Source: PGYR01 sp034670025 (GTDB lineage Bacteria; Bacteroidota; Ignavibacteria; Kapaibacteriales; UBA2268). From it: a DNA stretch of 64,000 nucleotides. The notes beneath the pieces were generated by a model. That model saw nothing but the letters and a program-made list of their open reading frames with translations. It searched no databases and had not been told where the DNA came from. The stretch lies in assembly GCA_034670025.1 (NCBI GenBank), contig JAXMOE010000001.1:1-64000 (forward strand). The letters are read 5' to 3'. Position numbers and translations under genes: made by a program. Below, piece after piece: positions 52,451 to 61,969 of the stretch (its first letter is position 1; each line of letters opens with the position of its first letter).

Positions 52451-54970
52451 ATGAATAATAAATTTACATTATTCTTAGTTGCACTGACGGTAGTTGCAAC
52501 TGGGATTTTCGCATCGGTAGATGCAGACGCTGCTAAAAGAAAAGTAGTATTAGAAGATCACACTGGTGCTTGGTGTGGTTGGTGCCCACGTGGTATGGAA
52601 ACTCTTGAATCATTAGAAGATCAATACGGCGATATGGTTATTGGAGTTGGAGTTCACAACGGTGATGGAATGACAGTTGCATCATACCAAACTCCTTTAG
52701 CTCAAGCTATGGGTGTAACAGGGTATCCTAACGGAACTGTCAACCGTGTTACTTATGGTGGTAAAATTGCACAAAGTGATAACGTTTGGAATACAATTGC
52801 TCAAAGCATTATTAACACTGAAGTTCCTGTAGGTGTTGATTTAGATGTTGTTTATGACAAAGTTACAGGTGACTTTACAGCAACTGTTACAGCAATTGTA
52901 GAGTCTGAAGTAAATGCTCCATTAACTTTTAACCTTTGGTTATTAGAAGAATATATGAAAGGTACTGGTTCTCAATGGGATCAAGCAAATTACTTAGCAA
53001 ACAGACCTGGTTTTGAAAGCTCAAAGTATTTTAACGAGCCAAATCCAATAGTAGGGTTTGAGCACAATGATGTATTTAGACATGCAATGGCAGGAATAAA
53101 TGGTGAGACAGGTAACTTCCCAACTGGTAATACTACACCTGCTGGAACTTATACTCAAGTTTACACTGGTAACGTGAAAGACTTAAATGTAGATGATAGT
53201 TTTAACGCTTATTTCGTTGCTGTTGTTTCAAATTCAACTAATAAAGAAATTATTAATGCTGACAGAGCTGGAAGACCAGATTACACAATGGAAGTTGCTG
53301 CTCCTGCGGTTACTGTTGATGCTTCAAACATATACAGCTTTGTTGAAAGTGGCAAAACTGGCGACCATGTTGTACCAATTAAAAGCAACTATGGCCAAGA
53401 AGCTGATTATGAAATCAGGTTAATGGAAGGCAATAGCTTAATACCTAATGGTTGGGAAGTTAATTATGACAAGAATGTAACTATTGCTGCTAACGGAACT
53501 GTTGATATCAATGTAAACGTTGATTCAAAAGGTAACAAAGGAATGGCTACATTGCAATTCAGAGTTTATCCACGTGTCCCTGACGCAAAGAACTGGAAAT
53601 CAAACTTTACAATTGCTTCACTTGCTGAAGGCACTAAGCATGCTTATTTCGCTTCTAGTGATAATTCTTCAAATGTTGTTATATATGATTTGAATCAGTC
53701 TAGTTTATTCCAAGGTTCTGCAATTGTGCCGTTTTCTCTTGCACAGTTTGCAACTTTTGACCCTAATTTTTCTGACCGTTTTGAAACAGTTGTATTCACA
53801 GTTGATGAAGCTTCTTTCGTTGGTTTCGCACCGCCACAAGTTAGCGGTAACTTAACAGTAATGAAAAACATGGCTGCTAATGGAACTGATATGTTGATTG
53901 TTTCTACTTTAGATTTGATGAGTTACGGTGAATCTGCTACATTGAATGCACAATTCCACGCAACTGCTGAAGCTAAAACTTGGTTCAAAGATGTACTTGG
54001 TGTTGACTTTGGTGTTGATAAAGCATTGTTGGTCAATAATCAACTGAGTGGATTACCAACTGTTGGTGTAGCAGGTGACCCTATATCTAGTGGTGTTCAG
54101 TTTACTGCTAATGCAGACTATAGCGGAGCATTTCCTTTTTATGCACAAAGATATGCAACAATGAGCTTGAATGGTAATACCAATGCAACTGCTTTCTTAG
54201 AAGCATCTAACCCTGTTGCACCTCTTACTAGCAATAACAATAAGTTAGGAATTAAGGTTGAAAATGGTGACCAAAGAACTATATTTATGGGACTGGCTTT
54301 GGAATCTATTCCAACTGCAGTTAGAACTGACTTAGTTCACAATATGATTTCTTGGTTAATGGAAGAAGCTGTTGCTGGCCCAACTATTTCTCTTAATGTA
54401 TCTGATGTGAAGTTTGGTACAGTTGAAGAAGGTAAATCAGCGACTGAAGCTGTTAGAATTAATAACAATGGTACAGGTGATTTGACAATTAGTGAAGTTT
54501 CGTTCAAAACTGGAACTATGTTCTCAGTTAATGCTAGCTTCCCTATGACAATTGAAGAAGGTGGTTCAACTAATTTAGAAGTAACATTTATGCCTTCTAC
54601 TAATGGTGAGTTCACTGACGAAATGTCTATTATGTCAAACGCTACTAATAATACTAATATGACAGTTCCATTGTCTGGTAAAACTTCTACTACTTCTGTG
54701 GACGGTATCATTTCAGGTTTATTCGAAATGAAAATGGTTCCAAATCCGGTAGTTGACAATTCTCAAATAGAATTACAAGTAAACCAATCTGCTAATGTAA
54801 CATTAGAATTGATTGACGCAACTGGTAAATCATTTGGTGTATTCTACAACGAAACTACTACAGGCGATTCATTTGATTTCAACTCTTCTGAGTTGACTTC
54901 TGGTACATACTATATCAACGCTAATGTTGATGGTAAAACTACTCAATTACCTGTTGTAATTACTAAATAA
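52451..54970 (+). CDS. Omp28/thioredoxin-like T9SS-sorted secreted protein
   Basis: An 839-residue exported protein with a signal peptide ending near DADAA. A thioredoxin-fold domain starts at about 30 with HTGAWCGWCPRGM (CGWC, Cys42/Cys45) and continues to about 285 in the manner of Omp28-related proteins. A beta-rich middle part follows; residues about 660-745 form an ASH/choice-of-anchor-D domain (FGTVEEGKSATEAVRINNNG). The end is a T9SS sorting domain (VPNPVVDNSQIEL ... TSGTYYINANVDGK). The CGWC pair could be redox-active outside the cell. It is monocistronic, with a strong terminator. Confidence 0.87.
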   Translation: MNNKFTLFLVALTVVATGIFASVDADAAKRKVVLEDHTGAWCGWCPRGMETLESLEDQYGDMVIGVGVHNGDGMTVASYQTPLAQAMGVTGYPNGTVNRVTYGGKIAQSDNVWNTIAQSIINTEVPVGVDLDVVYDKVTGDFTATVTAIVESEVNAPLTFNLWLLEEYMKGTGSQWDQANYLANRPGFESSKYFNEPNPIVGFEHNDVFRHAMAGINGETGNFPTGNTTPAGTYTQVYTGNVKDLNVDDSFNAYFVAVVSNSTNKEIINADRAGRPDYTMEVAAPAVTVDASNIYSFVESGKTGDHVVPIKSNYGQEADYEIRLMEGNSLIPNGWEVNYDKNVTIAANGTVDINVNVDSKGNKGMATLQFRVYPRVPDAKNWKSNFTIASLAEGTKHAYFASSDNSSNVVIYDLNQSSLFQGSAIVPFSLAQFATFDPNFSDRFETVVFTVDEASFVGFAPPQVSGNLTVMKNMAANGTDMLIVSTLDLMSYGESATLNAQFHATAEAKTWFKDVLGVDFGVDKALLVNNQLSGLPTVGVAGDPISSGVQFTANADYSGAFPFYAQRYATMSLNGNTNATAFLEASNPVAPLTSNNNKLGIKVENGDQRTIFMGLALESIPTAVRTDLVHNMISWLMEEAVAGPTISLNVSDVKFGTVEEGKSATEAVRINNNGTGDLTISEVSFKTGTMFSVNASFPMTIEEGGSTNLEVTFMPSTNGEFTDEMSIMSNATNNTNMTVPLSGKTSTTSVDGIISGLFEMKMVPNPVVDNSQIELQVNQSANVTLELIDATGKSFGVFYNETTTGDSFDFNSSELTSGTYYINANVDGKTTQLPVVITK

Positions 54971-54996
54971 TATTTAGTAACAATACTATTTACAAT

Positions 54997-55030
54997 CCTA
55001 CTCCTTTCACTAGGGGTAGGGTTTTTTTTT
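54997..55030 (+). terminator. Terminator of the Omp28-like gene
   Basis: The stem CCTACTCCT/AGGGGTAGG (one T-G pair) with a six-base loop is followed by nine T residues. Confidence 0.92.
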
Positions 55031-55099
55031 GATTAAAAATAATTATCCCTATTAATTCGTTATTTTAGAAAGTTTTAAAACCCAAAAAAGAGAAAAACA

Positions 55100-55717
55100 A
55101 TGTACAGTAAAGATCAATCAGTAGATAACTCTATTATACCTTATATAATAGAGACTACGAGTAGGGGAGAGCGAGCTTATGATATATACTCTCGTCTATT
55201 AAAAGAGAATATAGTTTTCATAGGTGGCCCAATAGACGACCACATGGCTAATTCGGTAATAGCTCAGCTATTATTCTTATCAAGCCAAAACCCTAAGAAA
55301 GATGTAAATATATATATCAATTCGCCTGGTGGAAGTGTAACTGCTGGCTTGGCAATATATGACACTATGAAATTTATCAAACCCGATATTTCAACTATCT
55401 GTATGGGTATGTCTGCTTCTATGGCACAAGTTCTATTGTGTGCTGGAACTAAAGGTAAACGATATGCTTTACCACATTCCAGAATTATGATGCACCAACC
55501 ATCTGGTGGTACACAAGGGCAGTCGGCCGACATAGAGATATACACTAAGGAAATATTGAGAATAAGAGATGTACTTTACAAAATAATTGGCGAGCACACA
55601 GGCAAAGATGCTAAAACAATAAAGGAAGATGCGGACAGAGATAACTATATGACTCCCGAAGAAGCATTGGAATATGGATTGATTGACAAAGTATTAACCC
55701 CAGGTACAAAAATATAA
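55100..55717 (+). CDS. clpP: ATP-dependent Clp protease proteolytic subunit
   Basis: A 205-residue serine peptidase forming the double-heptamer chamber. The catalytic Ser107 is in GMSASMAQVLL, His132 in IMMHQPSGG, and the Asp is just before NYMTPEEALEYGLID. The stop codon overlaps the clpX start by one base (TAATG), so the protease and its unfoldase are co-translated. N-terminal residues before IPYIIE are typical of the short propeptide or axial loops. Confidence 0.97.
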   Translation: MYSKDQSVDNSIIPYIIETTSRGERAYDIYSRLLKENIVFIGGPIDDHMANSVIAQLLFLSSQNPKKDVNIYINSPGGSVTAGLAIYDTMKFIKPDISTICMGMSASMAQVLLCAGTKGKRYALPHSRIMMHQPSGGTQGQSADIEIYTKEILRIRDVLYKIIGEHTGKDAKTIKEDADRDNYMTPEEALEYGLIDKVLTPGTKI

Positions 55718-56988
55718 TGAGTGGTGGCAAAGGAAAATTTCCGCTTAAAGTGATGTGTTCATTTTGCGGACGAAATTCAAAAGAAGTAAAGAGCTTAATA
55801 GAAGGCCCCAATGGTGTCTATATTTGCGACGTTTGTATTACTAATTCTAGTGAGTTGATGAATCTGAATGCTCAGAAAACATCTCCCGAAGAGTTTGCTG
55901 TGGGTGACATTAGTTTATCTACTCCAAGCAAATTGAAGAAGAAATTAGACGAGTATGTAATAGGGCAAAATACTGCAAAACAAGTGCTTTCTGTTGCCGT
56001 TTACAATCACTATAAGCGAATATCGGGCAAGAAATTAAATAATGATTTCGATGAAGTTGAGTTAGAAAAAAGTAATATACTTATGCTTGGCCCAACAGGC
56101 ACTGGTAAGACTTTGCTTGCTAAAACTTTGGCTCGCTCGCTCAATGTTCCATTTGCTATAGCAGATGCAACTACAGTGACTGAAGCTGGGTATGTTGGCG
56201 ATGATGTGGAAACGGTATTACTCTCGCTTTTGCAAAATGCTGATTATGATGAAAAGGCAGCCGAGCGTGGCATTATCTATATTGATGAAATCGATAAGAT
56301 TGGCAGAAAAAGTGAATCTTCGAGTATAACCAGAGATGTTTCGGGTGAGGGAGTGCAACAAGCACTACTTAAGATATTGGAAGGCACAAAAGCTGGAATA
56401 CCCCCGAAAGGTGGAAGAAAACACCCAGAGCAAAAATTGATTTATGTAGATACATCAAATATACTATTTATATTAGGTGGTGCATTCGATGGACTAGAAA
56501 ATATTATTGCTCAAAGATTGAAGCACAAGACTGTCGGCTTCCTAGGTGATGACGATATTAACATAGATGATGAAAAAGATGATTTGTTTAATAAAGTAGC
56601 AGCCGAAGATATAGTAAAGTATGGCTTTATACCAGAATTGGTGGGGCGTATGCCAGTTATCACTGCTCTCAATTCTTTGGATGAAGAGGCAATGCTCTCT
56701 ATCCTGACTAAACCGAAGAATGCTGTTATAAAGCAATACCAAAAACTATTTGCCTATGAGGGTGTTCAACTCGAATTTGAAGAGGACGCACTAAAGACAA
56801 TAGCCCACAATGCAATGAAAAGCAAGACTGGAGCTCGTGGTTTGCGTTCGAGGGTAGAGTTGGCTATGTTGCCGATTATGTATGATTTGCCAGATATGGA
56901 TGGCGTTACGAAGTGCGTAATAACGAAAGACACTATTGAAAGTGGTGCTGAACCAAAATATACTTATAGTAAAAAGAAAAGTAGTTAA
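55717..56988 (+). CDS. clpX: ATP-dependent Clp protease ATP-binding subunit ClpX
   Basis: A 423-residue AAA+ unfoldase. The N-terminal zinc-binding domain has Cys14, Cys17, Cys37 and Cys40 (CSFC ... CDVC). Walker A is GPTGTGKTLLA, Walker B IIYIDEIDKIG, the pore loop GYVGDD, and the sensor-containing C domain ends in GARGLRSRVE. The IGF-type loop used to dock ClpP is represented by KHKTVGFLGDD. It follows clpP with a one-base overlap. Confidence 0.97.
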   Translation: MSGGKGKFPLKVMCSFCGRNSKEVKSLIEGPNGVYICDVCITNSSELMNLNAQKTSPEEFAVGDISLSTPSKLKKKLDEYVIGQNTAKQVLSVAVYNHYKRISGKKLNNDFDEVELEKSNILMLGPTGTGKTLLAKTLARSLNVPFAIADATTVTEAGYVGDDVETVLLSLLQNADYDEKAAERGIIYIDEIDKIGRKSESSSITRDVSGEGVQQALLKILEGTKAGIPPKGGRKHPEQKLIYVDTSNILFILGGAFDGLENIIAQRLKHKTVGFLGDDDINIDDEKDDLFNKVAAEDIVKYGFIPELVGRMPVITALNSLDEEAMLSILTKPKNAVIKQYQKLFAYEGVQLEFEEDALKTIAHNAMKSKTGARGLRSRVELAMLPIMYDLPDMDGVTKCVITKDTIESGAEPKYTYSKKKSS

Positions 56989-56994
56989 ATAAAA

Positions 56995-57954
56995 ATGCCA
57001 AAAGAAATCACAATTGATAATCACGAAGTTGGATTAGGAGAAGTAAAAGAGATTTATCTAAAAGTTGCTCGTTTACCTACCTATACTAGCATCAAACTCC
57101 CTGTACATGTTTACAGAGGCAAGGAAGATGGACCAGTATTGCTACTAACTGGTGGTTTGCACGGTGATGAGCTGAATGGCATTGAGATTATCAGAAGAAT
57201 GATAAACAATGGTGATATTATGCCCGATAAGGGTACAGTTATTGCGGTACCATTGGTTAATGCTTATGGATTTCTTCAAAATGAGCGGGGAGTGCCAGAT
57301 GGGAAGGACATCAACAGGAGTTTCCCGGGTAGTAAAAGTGGCTCATTGGCAATGCTTATAGCGCATAAGTTGATGCACGATATTATTCCTCAGATTGATT
57401 ATGGTGTTGATTTTCATACTGGTGGAGCATCGAGAGCAAACTATCCGCAGGTAAGGTGTAATTTTACCGAACCGTTGAACCTTGAACTAGCAAAGGCGTT
57501 TGCTCCTCCAATGATATTAAACTCTCCTTTGATTGAGAAGTCTTTCAGAAAAGCTGCCTATAAAAAGAAGAAACAAATATTGGTTTATGAAGCTGGCGAA
57601 GCAATGAGGTTTGACGAACACGGAATAGTAGAAGGAATAGCTGGTACTAAGCGATTAATGAAACATCTAGGTATGATTGATAATGCACCTGAGCCGAGTG
57701 AGCCAACTATAATATATATGAAAAGCACTTGGATAAGAGCAAAGTTTGCTGGCTTGTTCAACTCAGAAATAGAGCTAGGTGATGAAATAAAAAGGCGACA
57801 GAAACTCGGTCATATAGCCGAGCCGTTTGGACACGAAGAGTTTGAGATATTTAGCTCAAGAGCTGCTAGAGTTATCGGTTTGAACTATGCCCCAGTAATG
57901 CACAAAGGCGACGCGCTAATGCACATTGCTTATGAAAGCAAGGAAATTGATTAA
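56995..57954 (+). CDS. Succinylglutamate desuccinylase/aspartoacylase family deacylase
   Basis: A 319-residue zinc-dependent M14-like hydrolase. Zinc ligands lie in GGLHGDELNG (His/Glu) and the DFHTGGA motif (His), with an N-x-x-R substrate-binding segment NRSFPG. The C-terminal beta-domain is present (AKFAGLFNSEIELGDEI). Members cleave N-acyl amino acids or short acyl adducts. It is only six bases after clpX and thus probably co-transcribed, but no metabolic partner is evident. Confidence 0.85.
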   Translation: MPKEITIDNHEVGLGEVKEIYLKVARLPTYTSIKLPVHVYRGKEDGPVLLLTGGLHGDELNGIEIIRRMINNGDIMPDKGTVIAVPLVNAYGFLQNERGVPDGKDINRSFPGSKSGSLAMLIAHKLMHDIIPQIDYGVDFHTGGASRANYPQVRCNFTEPLNLELAKAFAPPMILNSPLIEKSFRKAAYKKKKQILVYEAGEAMRFDEHGIVEGIAGTKRLMKHLGMIDNAPEPSEPTIIYMKSTWIRAKFAGLFNSEIELGDEIKRRQKLGHIAEPFGHEEFEIFSSRAARVIGLNYAPVMHKGDALMHIAYESKEID

Positions 57955-57979
57955 TTATTATAAGTTAGTATAAAAATAT

Positions 57980-58011
57980 TTTGTATATAAAAATTAAATC
58001 AATTATATTTG
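57980..58011 (+). promoter_or_regulatory. Bacteroidota-type promoter of rplU-rpmA
   Basis: TTTG at 57980-57983 and TATATTTG at 58004-58011 are separated by 20 bases, a good match to the phylum's housekeeping promoter. The start region reads AAGTCTATTA, close to that downstream of the rpsD promoter. Confidence 0.75.
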
Positions 58012-58043
58012 AAGTCTATTAAAAATTACAATCGGAAAAACAA

Positions 58044-58355
58044 ATGGCAACAGTAGTAGAAATAGCTGGTTTCCAATACGAAGTAGAACAAGACGCAACT
58101 TATGACGTACCTATGTTAGATGGTAAGTCTGGCGATAAAGTTGAGTTTAACAACGTATTGCTTTCAGGTAGTGGGAACGACGTTACTTTTGGTAGCCCCT
58201 TCATTGATGGTGCTAGTGTAACTGCTAAGATATTGGAACAAAGAAGAGACAAAAAAGTCTTGATATTCCACAAGAAAAGAAGAAAAGGGTACCAAAAATT
58301 AAACGGTCACCGTCAAAAATATACTAAAATTCAAATTACTGATATTTCAGTTTAA
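58044..58355 (+). CDS. rplU: 50S ribosomal protein L21
   Basis: A 103-residue 23S rRNA-binding protein. FQYEVEQDATYDVP, GSPFIDGASVTAKILE and the basic HKKRRKGYQKLNGHRQKYT tail characterise L21. It is followed 12 bases later by rpmA, the conserved bacterial pair. Confidence 0.96.
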   Translation: MATVVEIAGFQYEVEQDATYDVPMLDGKSGDKVEFNNVLLSGSGNDVTFGSPFIDGASVTAKILEQRRDKKVLIFHKKRRKGYQKLNGHRQKYTKIQITDISV

Positions 58356-58367
58356 GGAGATTTAATA

Positions 58368-58622
58368 ATGGCTCACAAGAAAGGACAAGGATCCGTAAAG
58401 AATGGAAGAGACTCTAACGGTCAAAGACGTGGAGTAAAAAAGTTTGGTGGCGAACAAGTAATACCTGGTAACATAATCATTAGACAACTTGGTACAAAAT
58501 ATAAGCCAGGTGCTAACGTAAAATTAGGTAAAGATTACACTATTTTTGCTGTTGAAGAAGGCACAGTTAAGTTTGAAAAGAAAGCAAACAACAGAACTTG
58601 GGTTTCTGTACTGCCTAACTAA
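58368..58622 (+). CDS. rpmA: 50S ribosomal protein L27
   Basis: An 84-residue protein near the peptidyl transferase centre. MAHKKGQGSVKNGRDSNGQR and IIRQLGTKYKPGANVKLGKD are diagnostic. The N terminus starts directly with the mature-type AHKKG, so no cleaved leader peptide of the Firmicutes type is present. AAGGAGATTTAAT precedes the ATG, one of the clearer Shine-Dalgarno sequences in the window. Confidence 0.97.
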   Translation: MAHKKGQGSVKNGRDSNGQRRGVKKFGGEQVIPGNIIIRQLGTKYKPGANVKLGKDYTIFAVEEGTVKFEKKANNRTWVSVLPN

Positions 58623-58675
58623 GAATTTTTATTTTTATGAATTAGTTATATAAAAAAATATAACTCTCTACTTGC

Positions 58676-58708
58676 ATCCCATCTTATTTATAATGTGGGA
58701 TTTTTTTT
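58676..58708 (+). terminator. Terminator of rplU-rpmA
   Basis: ATCCCA/TGGGAT arms enclose a 14-base loop and are followed by eight T residues. The remainder of 58623-58941 holds only this hairpin, the next one and tRNA-fMet. Confidence 0.75.
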
Positions 58709-58764
58709 GTGATATATGCGTGAAAAGTAAGTAGGATTGAGTTTGTAGTATTTAGAATAGATGC

Positions 58765-58802
58765 AAAAAAAATCCTTCCTCAATAAAGAGAAAGGATTTT
58801 TT
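58765..58802. terminator. Terminator of the initiator tRNA
   Basis: The stem AATCCTT/AAGGATT (58771-58777, 58792-58798) has A and T runs on both sides. On the minus strand it lies just past the 3' end of tRNA-fMet and carries seven T residues after the stem. Confidence 0.8.
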
Positions 58803-58808
58803 GTTTAG

Positions 58809-58881
58809 TAGCGGGGACAAGACTCGAACTTGCAACCTTCGGGTTATGAGCCCGACGAGCTACCTATTGCTCCACCCCGCG
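58809..58881 (-). tRNA. Initiator tRNA-Met (anticodon CAU)
   Basis: The anticodon arm CGGGCTCATAACCCG has the three consecutive G-C pairs that mark initiator tRNAs, with anticodon CAT. The first base C1 is unpaired, as required. Here it faces U72 and not the more common A72; the discriminator is A. The D-arm is GAGCAATAGGTAGCTC and the T-arm surrounds TTCGAGT. CCA is not encoded. Confidence 0.95.
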
Positions 58882-58941
58882 ATCATTTAGACTACAAACT
58901 TAGGAAGAATAATTGAATATACCAAAACTTTAGCTAATAAA

Positions 58942-61062
58942 TTAATTGACTATTAGTTTACGCATTTTTCTTTTTCCATTTAAGTTTATTACAACAAAAT
59001 AGATACCAGTGGTTAGTTTGTCTGCATTAATTTTATAATTTATACTTTTACCGTCATTTATTCCATCGAATATGTTTTGCAATGTCCTACCTTGAGTGTC
59101 AATCAGTTTTATCGATAGGTTATTCATAGTATTTTTCAATGGAACAAAAAGATTAGCATTCCCACTACTAATCGGATTGGGATATAGTTCTATTTCAGTT
59201 AATTGATTGTCCGTTTCTGCACTTGTTGCGGTTGTTTCATTTAACTGATGAAGAGTAGTCAATTCGTCAAGATAAATATCAGTAGGAATATAGTCGAGAG
59301 TTAGATTAAAACTTTGTTCAATTTTATCGTTCAATAATATTTCAGTTGTATCTGTTCTATTCTCATTTGTAGTAATTATTCTGATTGGTGTTATAAATAA
59401 ATCAGAAACTTGGCTATTCTGTGAGTGATATCTTTGAACTTGTGTTAAGTCAATACGGAATTGATATTCATCATTTTCTATATTAAGCAATTCTGCATCC
59501 ATTTCGTATTCTGGGTGCCCTGCACCGTAAACCCATTGCTCAAAGAATGTTTCTATGTCAACTATTGGATTTTCAACTCTATCTATCCACTCTTGTTCAA
59601 ATTCTGCAGTTGTGATTGATTTGTATTTCCATTCTTCAAATATTTGTTGAAGAATTGCAAAGAACTGATCATCTCCTACATTTTGCTTTAATAAGTGAAA
59701 TACAATAGCTGCTTTGTCATAAATTAAGTAGCTATCATCACCGAAAAACTTATTGATTGGAACGGCATAAATGGGGCCAGAAGAGTTATTAGAATTCTTC
59801 CTGAAGTAGTAATTTATTTTATTTCTCATTGCACTAACATAGTTATTATATCCATAAAGATCTCCAAAATATATTGCTTCTGTCAATGTAGCTCCACCTT
59901 CTTGAAACCATATATCAGCCCATGTTGCACAAGTAATTAAGTCGCCAAACCAATGGTGACCCATCTCATGTACAAAACCTGCATCTCCAAGGTCTTGTAT
60001 CCAAAACCTATGTTGAGTAACCATAGTTTGGTGTTCCATTCCGCCATAAGGGAATGGGTAAACTGTGGCAGTTCCGTATTTTACAAATGGGTATGGTCCA
60101 TAATTGTCTGTAAGAATTTGCATCATCTTTGGGTGTGTATCCATTGATGCTTCTAATTTTAAAATTTCTCCATCTCTGTCTTCTTCCCAAAAGTAGTGTA
60201 CCATAGGTATTGTGTCGCTTTCAGTTATTGCTTCTTGGTGATATTCACTATAAACAGAAGCAGCAAAATTCATAAGGTAAGTAGCAATGGGATCTTCATT
60301 GTCCCACACGAATAGGGTTTTAGTGTCATCTAAAACATATACATCCGTCAATCTCCCATTAGAAGCAACTTTGTAGCCATTTGGAACTGTTATACTCATA
60401 CTACTTATTGCTTTGTCATAAGGTCTATCATTACACGGCATCCAATAACGAGCTAATTCTGGCTCTGACATAGAGTAGGCAATATTATGCTCAGTGTACA
60501 TATTTACATCACTAATATCTTGATTAAAGAATTCACCTTTGTGATATATGTGCATACCCCGATTATTTCTATAATTTTCGAAGTCATCTCCTGTTCCTTC
60601 AAATTCAATTTTAATTGCTAACTCGTCTCCTAATGAAACATTATTTAGCATAACCGTTAGTAGATTTTCTTCTTTAGAGTGAGTGAAGCCCAATGATTCC
60701 CCAGCTATAGAAACATCTGTAATAGTTGACATAGCAGCATCGAATTCTATTTCGTTAGTGTTTTCCAATAGTCTGATTGTTATATTATTACTTCCAGAGA
60801 AATACTTTTTAACTGAAGTATCGTCATCTAATTCTGAACTGAGTGCTTGGGTTAAGTCTAATTCGTAATCATATCGTAGTGCATCATATTTTCTCTTTTC
60901 CACTTCGCCATATTCTTGGATAGTATGTAGTTTGTGTCTGTAACCTTCCTCCATTGTGTTTTCAGGGATGAATTTGGTTTCTGCTCTAATGTAGTCTGGT
61001 AAGTCTAGGCTTACAGCTAATGCTTGAATTGTTATTAGAAAATATAAAATATATTTAGCCAT
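58942..61062 (-). CDS. M1 family aminopeptidase-like metallopeptidase with T9SS tail
   Basis: A 706-residue secreted zinc peptidase. The signal peptide is at 1-16. The M1 motifs are GGMEHQTMV (substrate N-terminus recognition, usually GAMEN) followed by the zinc site HEMGHHWFGDL and, 18 residues on, the Glu of FQEGGATLTEA. The catalytic domain ends near 560, and the last 80 residues are a T9SS sorting domain (ELYPNPISSGNA ... LTTGIYFVVINLNGK). It is probably a surface or released peptidase feeding on external peptides. It lies in its own transcription unit. Confidence 0.9.
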   Translation of the reverse strand: MAKYILYFLITIQALAVSLDLPDYIRAETKFIPENTMEEGYRHKLHTIQEYGEVEKRKYDALRYDYELDLTQALSSELDDDTSVKKYFSGSNNITIRLLENTNEIEFDAAMSTITDVSIAGESLGFTHSKEENLLTVMLNNVSLGDELAIKIEFEGTGDDFENYRNNRGMHIYHKGEFFNQDISDVNMYTEHNIAYSMSEPELARYWMPCNDRPYDKAISSMSITVPNGYKVASNGRLTDVYVLDDTKTLFVWDNEDPIATYLMNFAASVYSEYHQEAITESDTIPMVHYFWEEDRDGEILKLEASMDTHPKMMQILTDNYGPYPFVKYGTATVYPFPYGGMEHQTMVTQHRFWIQDLGDAGFVHEMGHHWFGDLITCATWADIWFQEGGATLTEAIYFGDLYGYNNYVSAMRNKINYYFRKNSNNSSGPIYAVPINKFFGDDSYLIYDKAAIVFHLLKQNVGDDQFFAILQQIFEEWKYKSITTAEFEQEWIDRVENPIVDIETFFEQWVYGAGHPEYEMDAELLNIENDEYQFRIDLTQVQRYHSQNSQVSDLFITPIRIITTNENRTDTTEILLNDKIEQSFNLTLDYIPTDIYLDELTTLHQLNETTATSAETDNQLTEIELYPNPISSGNANLFVPLKNTMNNLSIKLIDTQGRTLQNIFDGINDGKSINYKINADKLTTGIYFVVINLNGKRKMRKLIVN

Positions 61063-61142
61063 TAATTATCTCTTTATTGTTTAATTCGTTATTATACTTT
61101 CTTAAAGAAACATAATTAACACAAAAAGTTACAAATAGCGAA

Positions 61143-61967
61143 ATGAAAATAGATAAAAATAGAGACATAGTGCTTAACAATGGTGTTGAAATACCAAGAA
61201 TTGGTTTCGGTACATACAAGTTAAGGGGCAATGAGTTAGAATCAGCAGTGATGAATGCACTCGAAGCAGGATATAGGCAATTCGACACTGCTACACTATA
61301 TGAAAATGAGGGTGAGTTAGGGCACATATTGGCTAATTCGGGTATAAATAGAGAAGATTTGTTTATAACTACTAAGTTATGGAATGATGAACAAGGTTAC
61401 GATTCTACTCACAGAGCAATTGATAAGAGTTTGGATTTATTACAAACAGATTTTGTTGATTTGTATCTTATCCATTGGCCAGTTAGTGAACTGAGGCACG
61501 AGTCTTGGGAAGCTATGATTGAAATTTATGACCAAAGGAAGGCAAGGGCAATTGGTGTTAGTAATTATATGGAGGAGCATATCGATGAGTTAATGAAAAA
61601 ATCATCAATTACGCCTGTGGTAAATCAGATTGAAATAACCCCGTTTTTATATCAAAAATCATTAGCTGAAAAGTGTGATTCTTATGATATAAAAATTCAA
61701 GCCCACACACCTCTTGGTAGAGCTAAGTTTATGGATAATGATGTTATTGTAGATATAGCAGACAAGTATGGAGTTAGTTCAGCACAAGTTCTACTCCGCT
61801 GGTCTTTAGAAAAAGGGTTTATACCTTTACCCAAATCATCAAAGAAGGAAAGAATTGAGAATAATATTAATCTCTACGATTTTGAATTGACAAATGACGA
61901 AATTTCTGATTTGGATGATTTATCTGATAATGACAGAGTTTCTTGGGATCCAACTGGTGTGAAGTAA
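61143..61967 (+). CDS. Aldo/keto reductase
   Basis: A 274-residue NADPH-dependent (alpha/beta)8 reductase. The catalytic tetrad is D48 and Y53 (FDTATLYENE), K78 (TTKLWND) and H111 (YLIHWP). IGVSNYMEEH and the C-terminal IPLPKSSKKERIENN bind the cofactor. The substrate could be a range of aldehydes and ketones, for instance methylglyoxal. The stop codon lies two bases before the start of the next gene, so the two form an operon. Confidence 0.92.
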   Translation: MKIDKNRDIVLNNGVEIPRIGFGTYKLRGNELESAVMNALEAGYRQFDTATLYENEGELGHILANSGINREDLFITTKLWNDEQGYDSTHRAIDKSLDLLQTDFVDLYLIHWPVSELRHESWEAMIEIYDQRKARAIGVSNYMEEHIDELMKKSSITPVVNQIEITPFLYQKSLAEKCDSYDIKIQAHTPLGRAKFMDNDVIVDIADKYGVSSAQVLLRWSLEKGFIPLPKSSKKERIENNINLYDFELTNDEISDLDDLSDNDRVSWDPTGVK

Positions 61968-61969
61968 CA

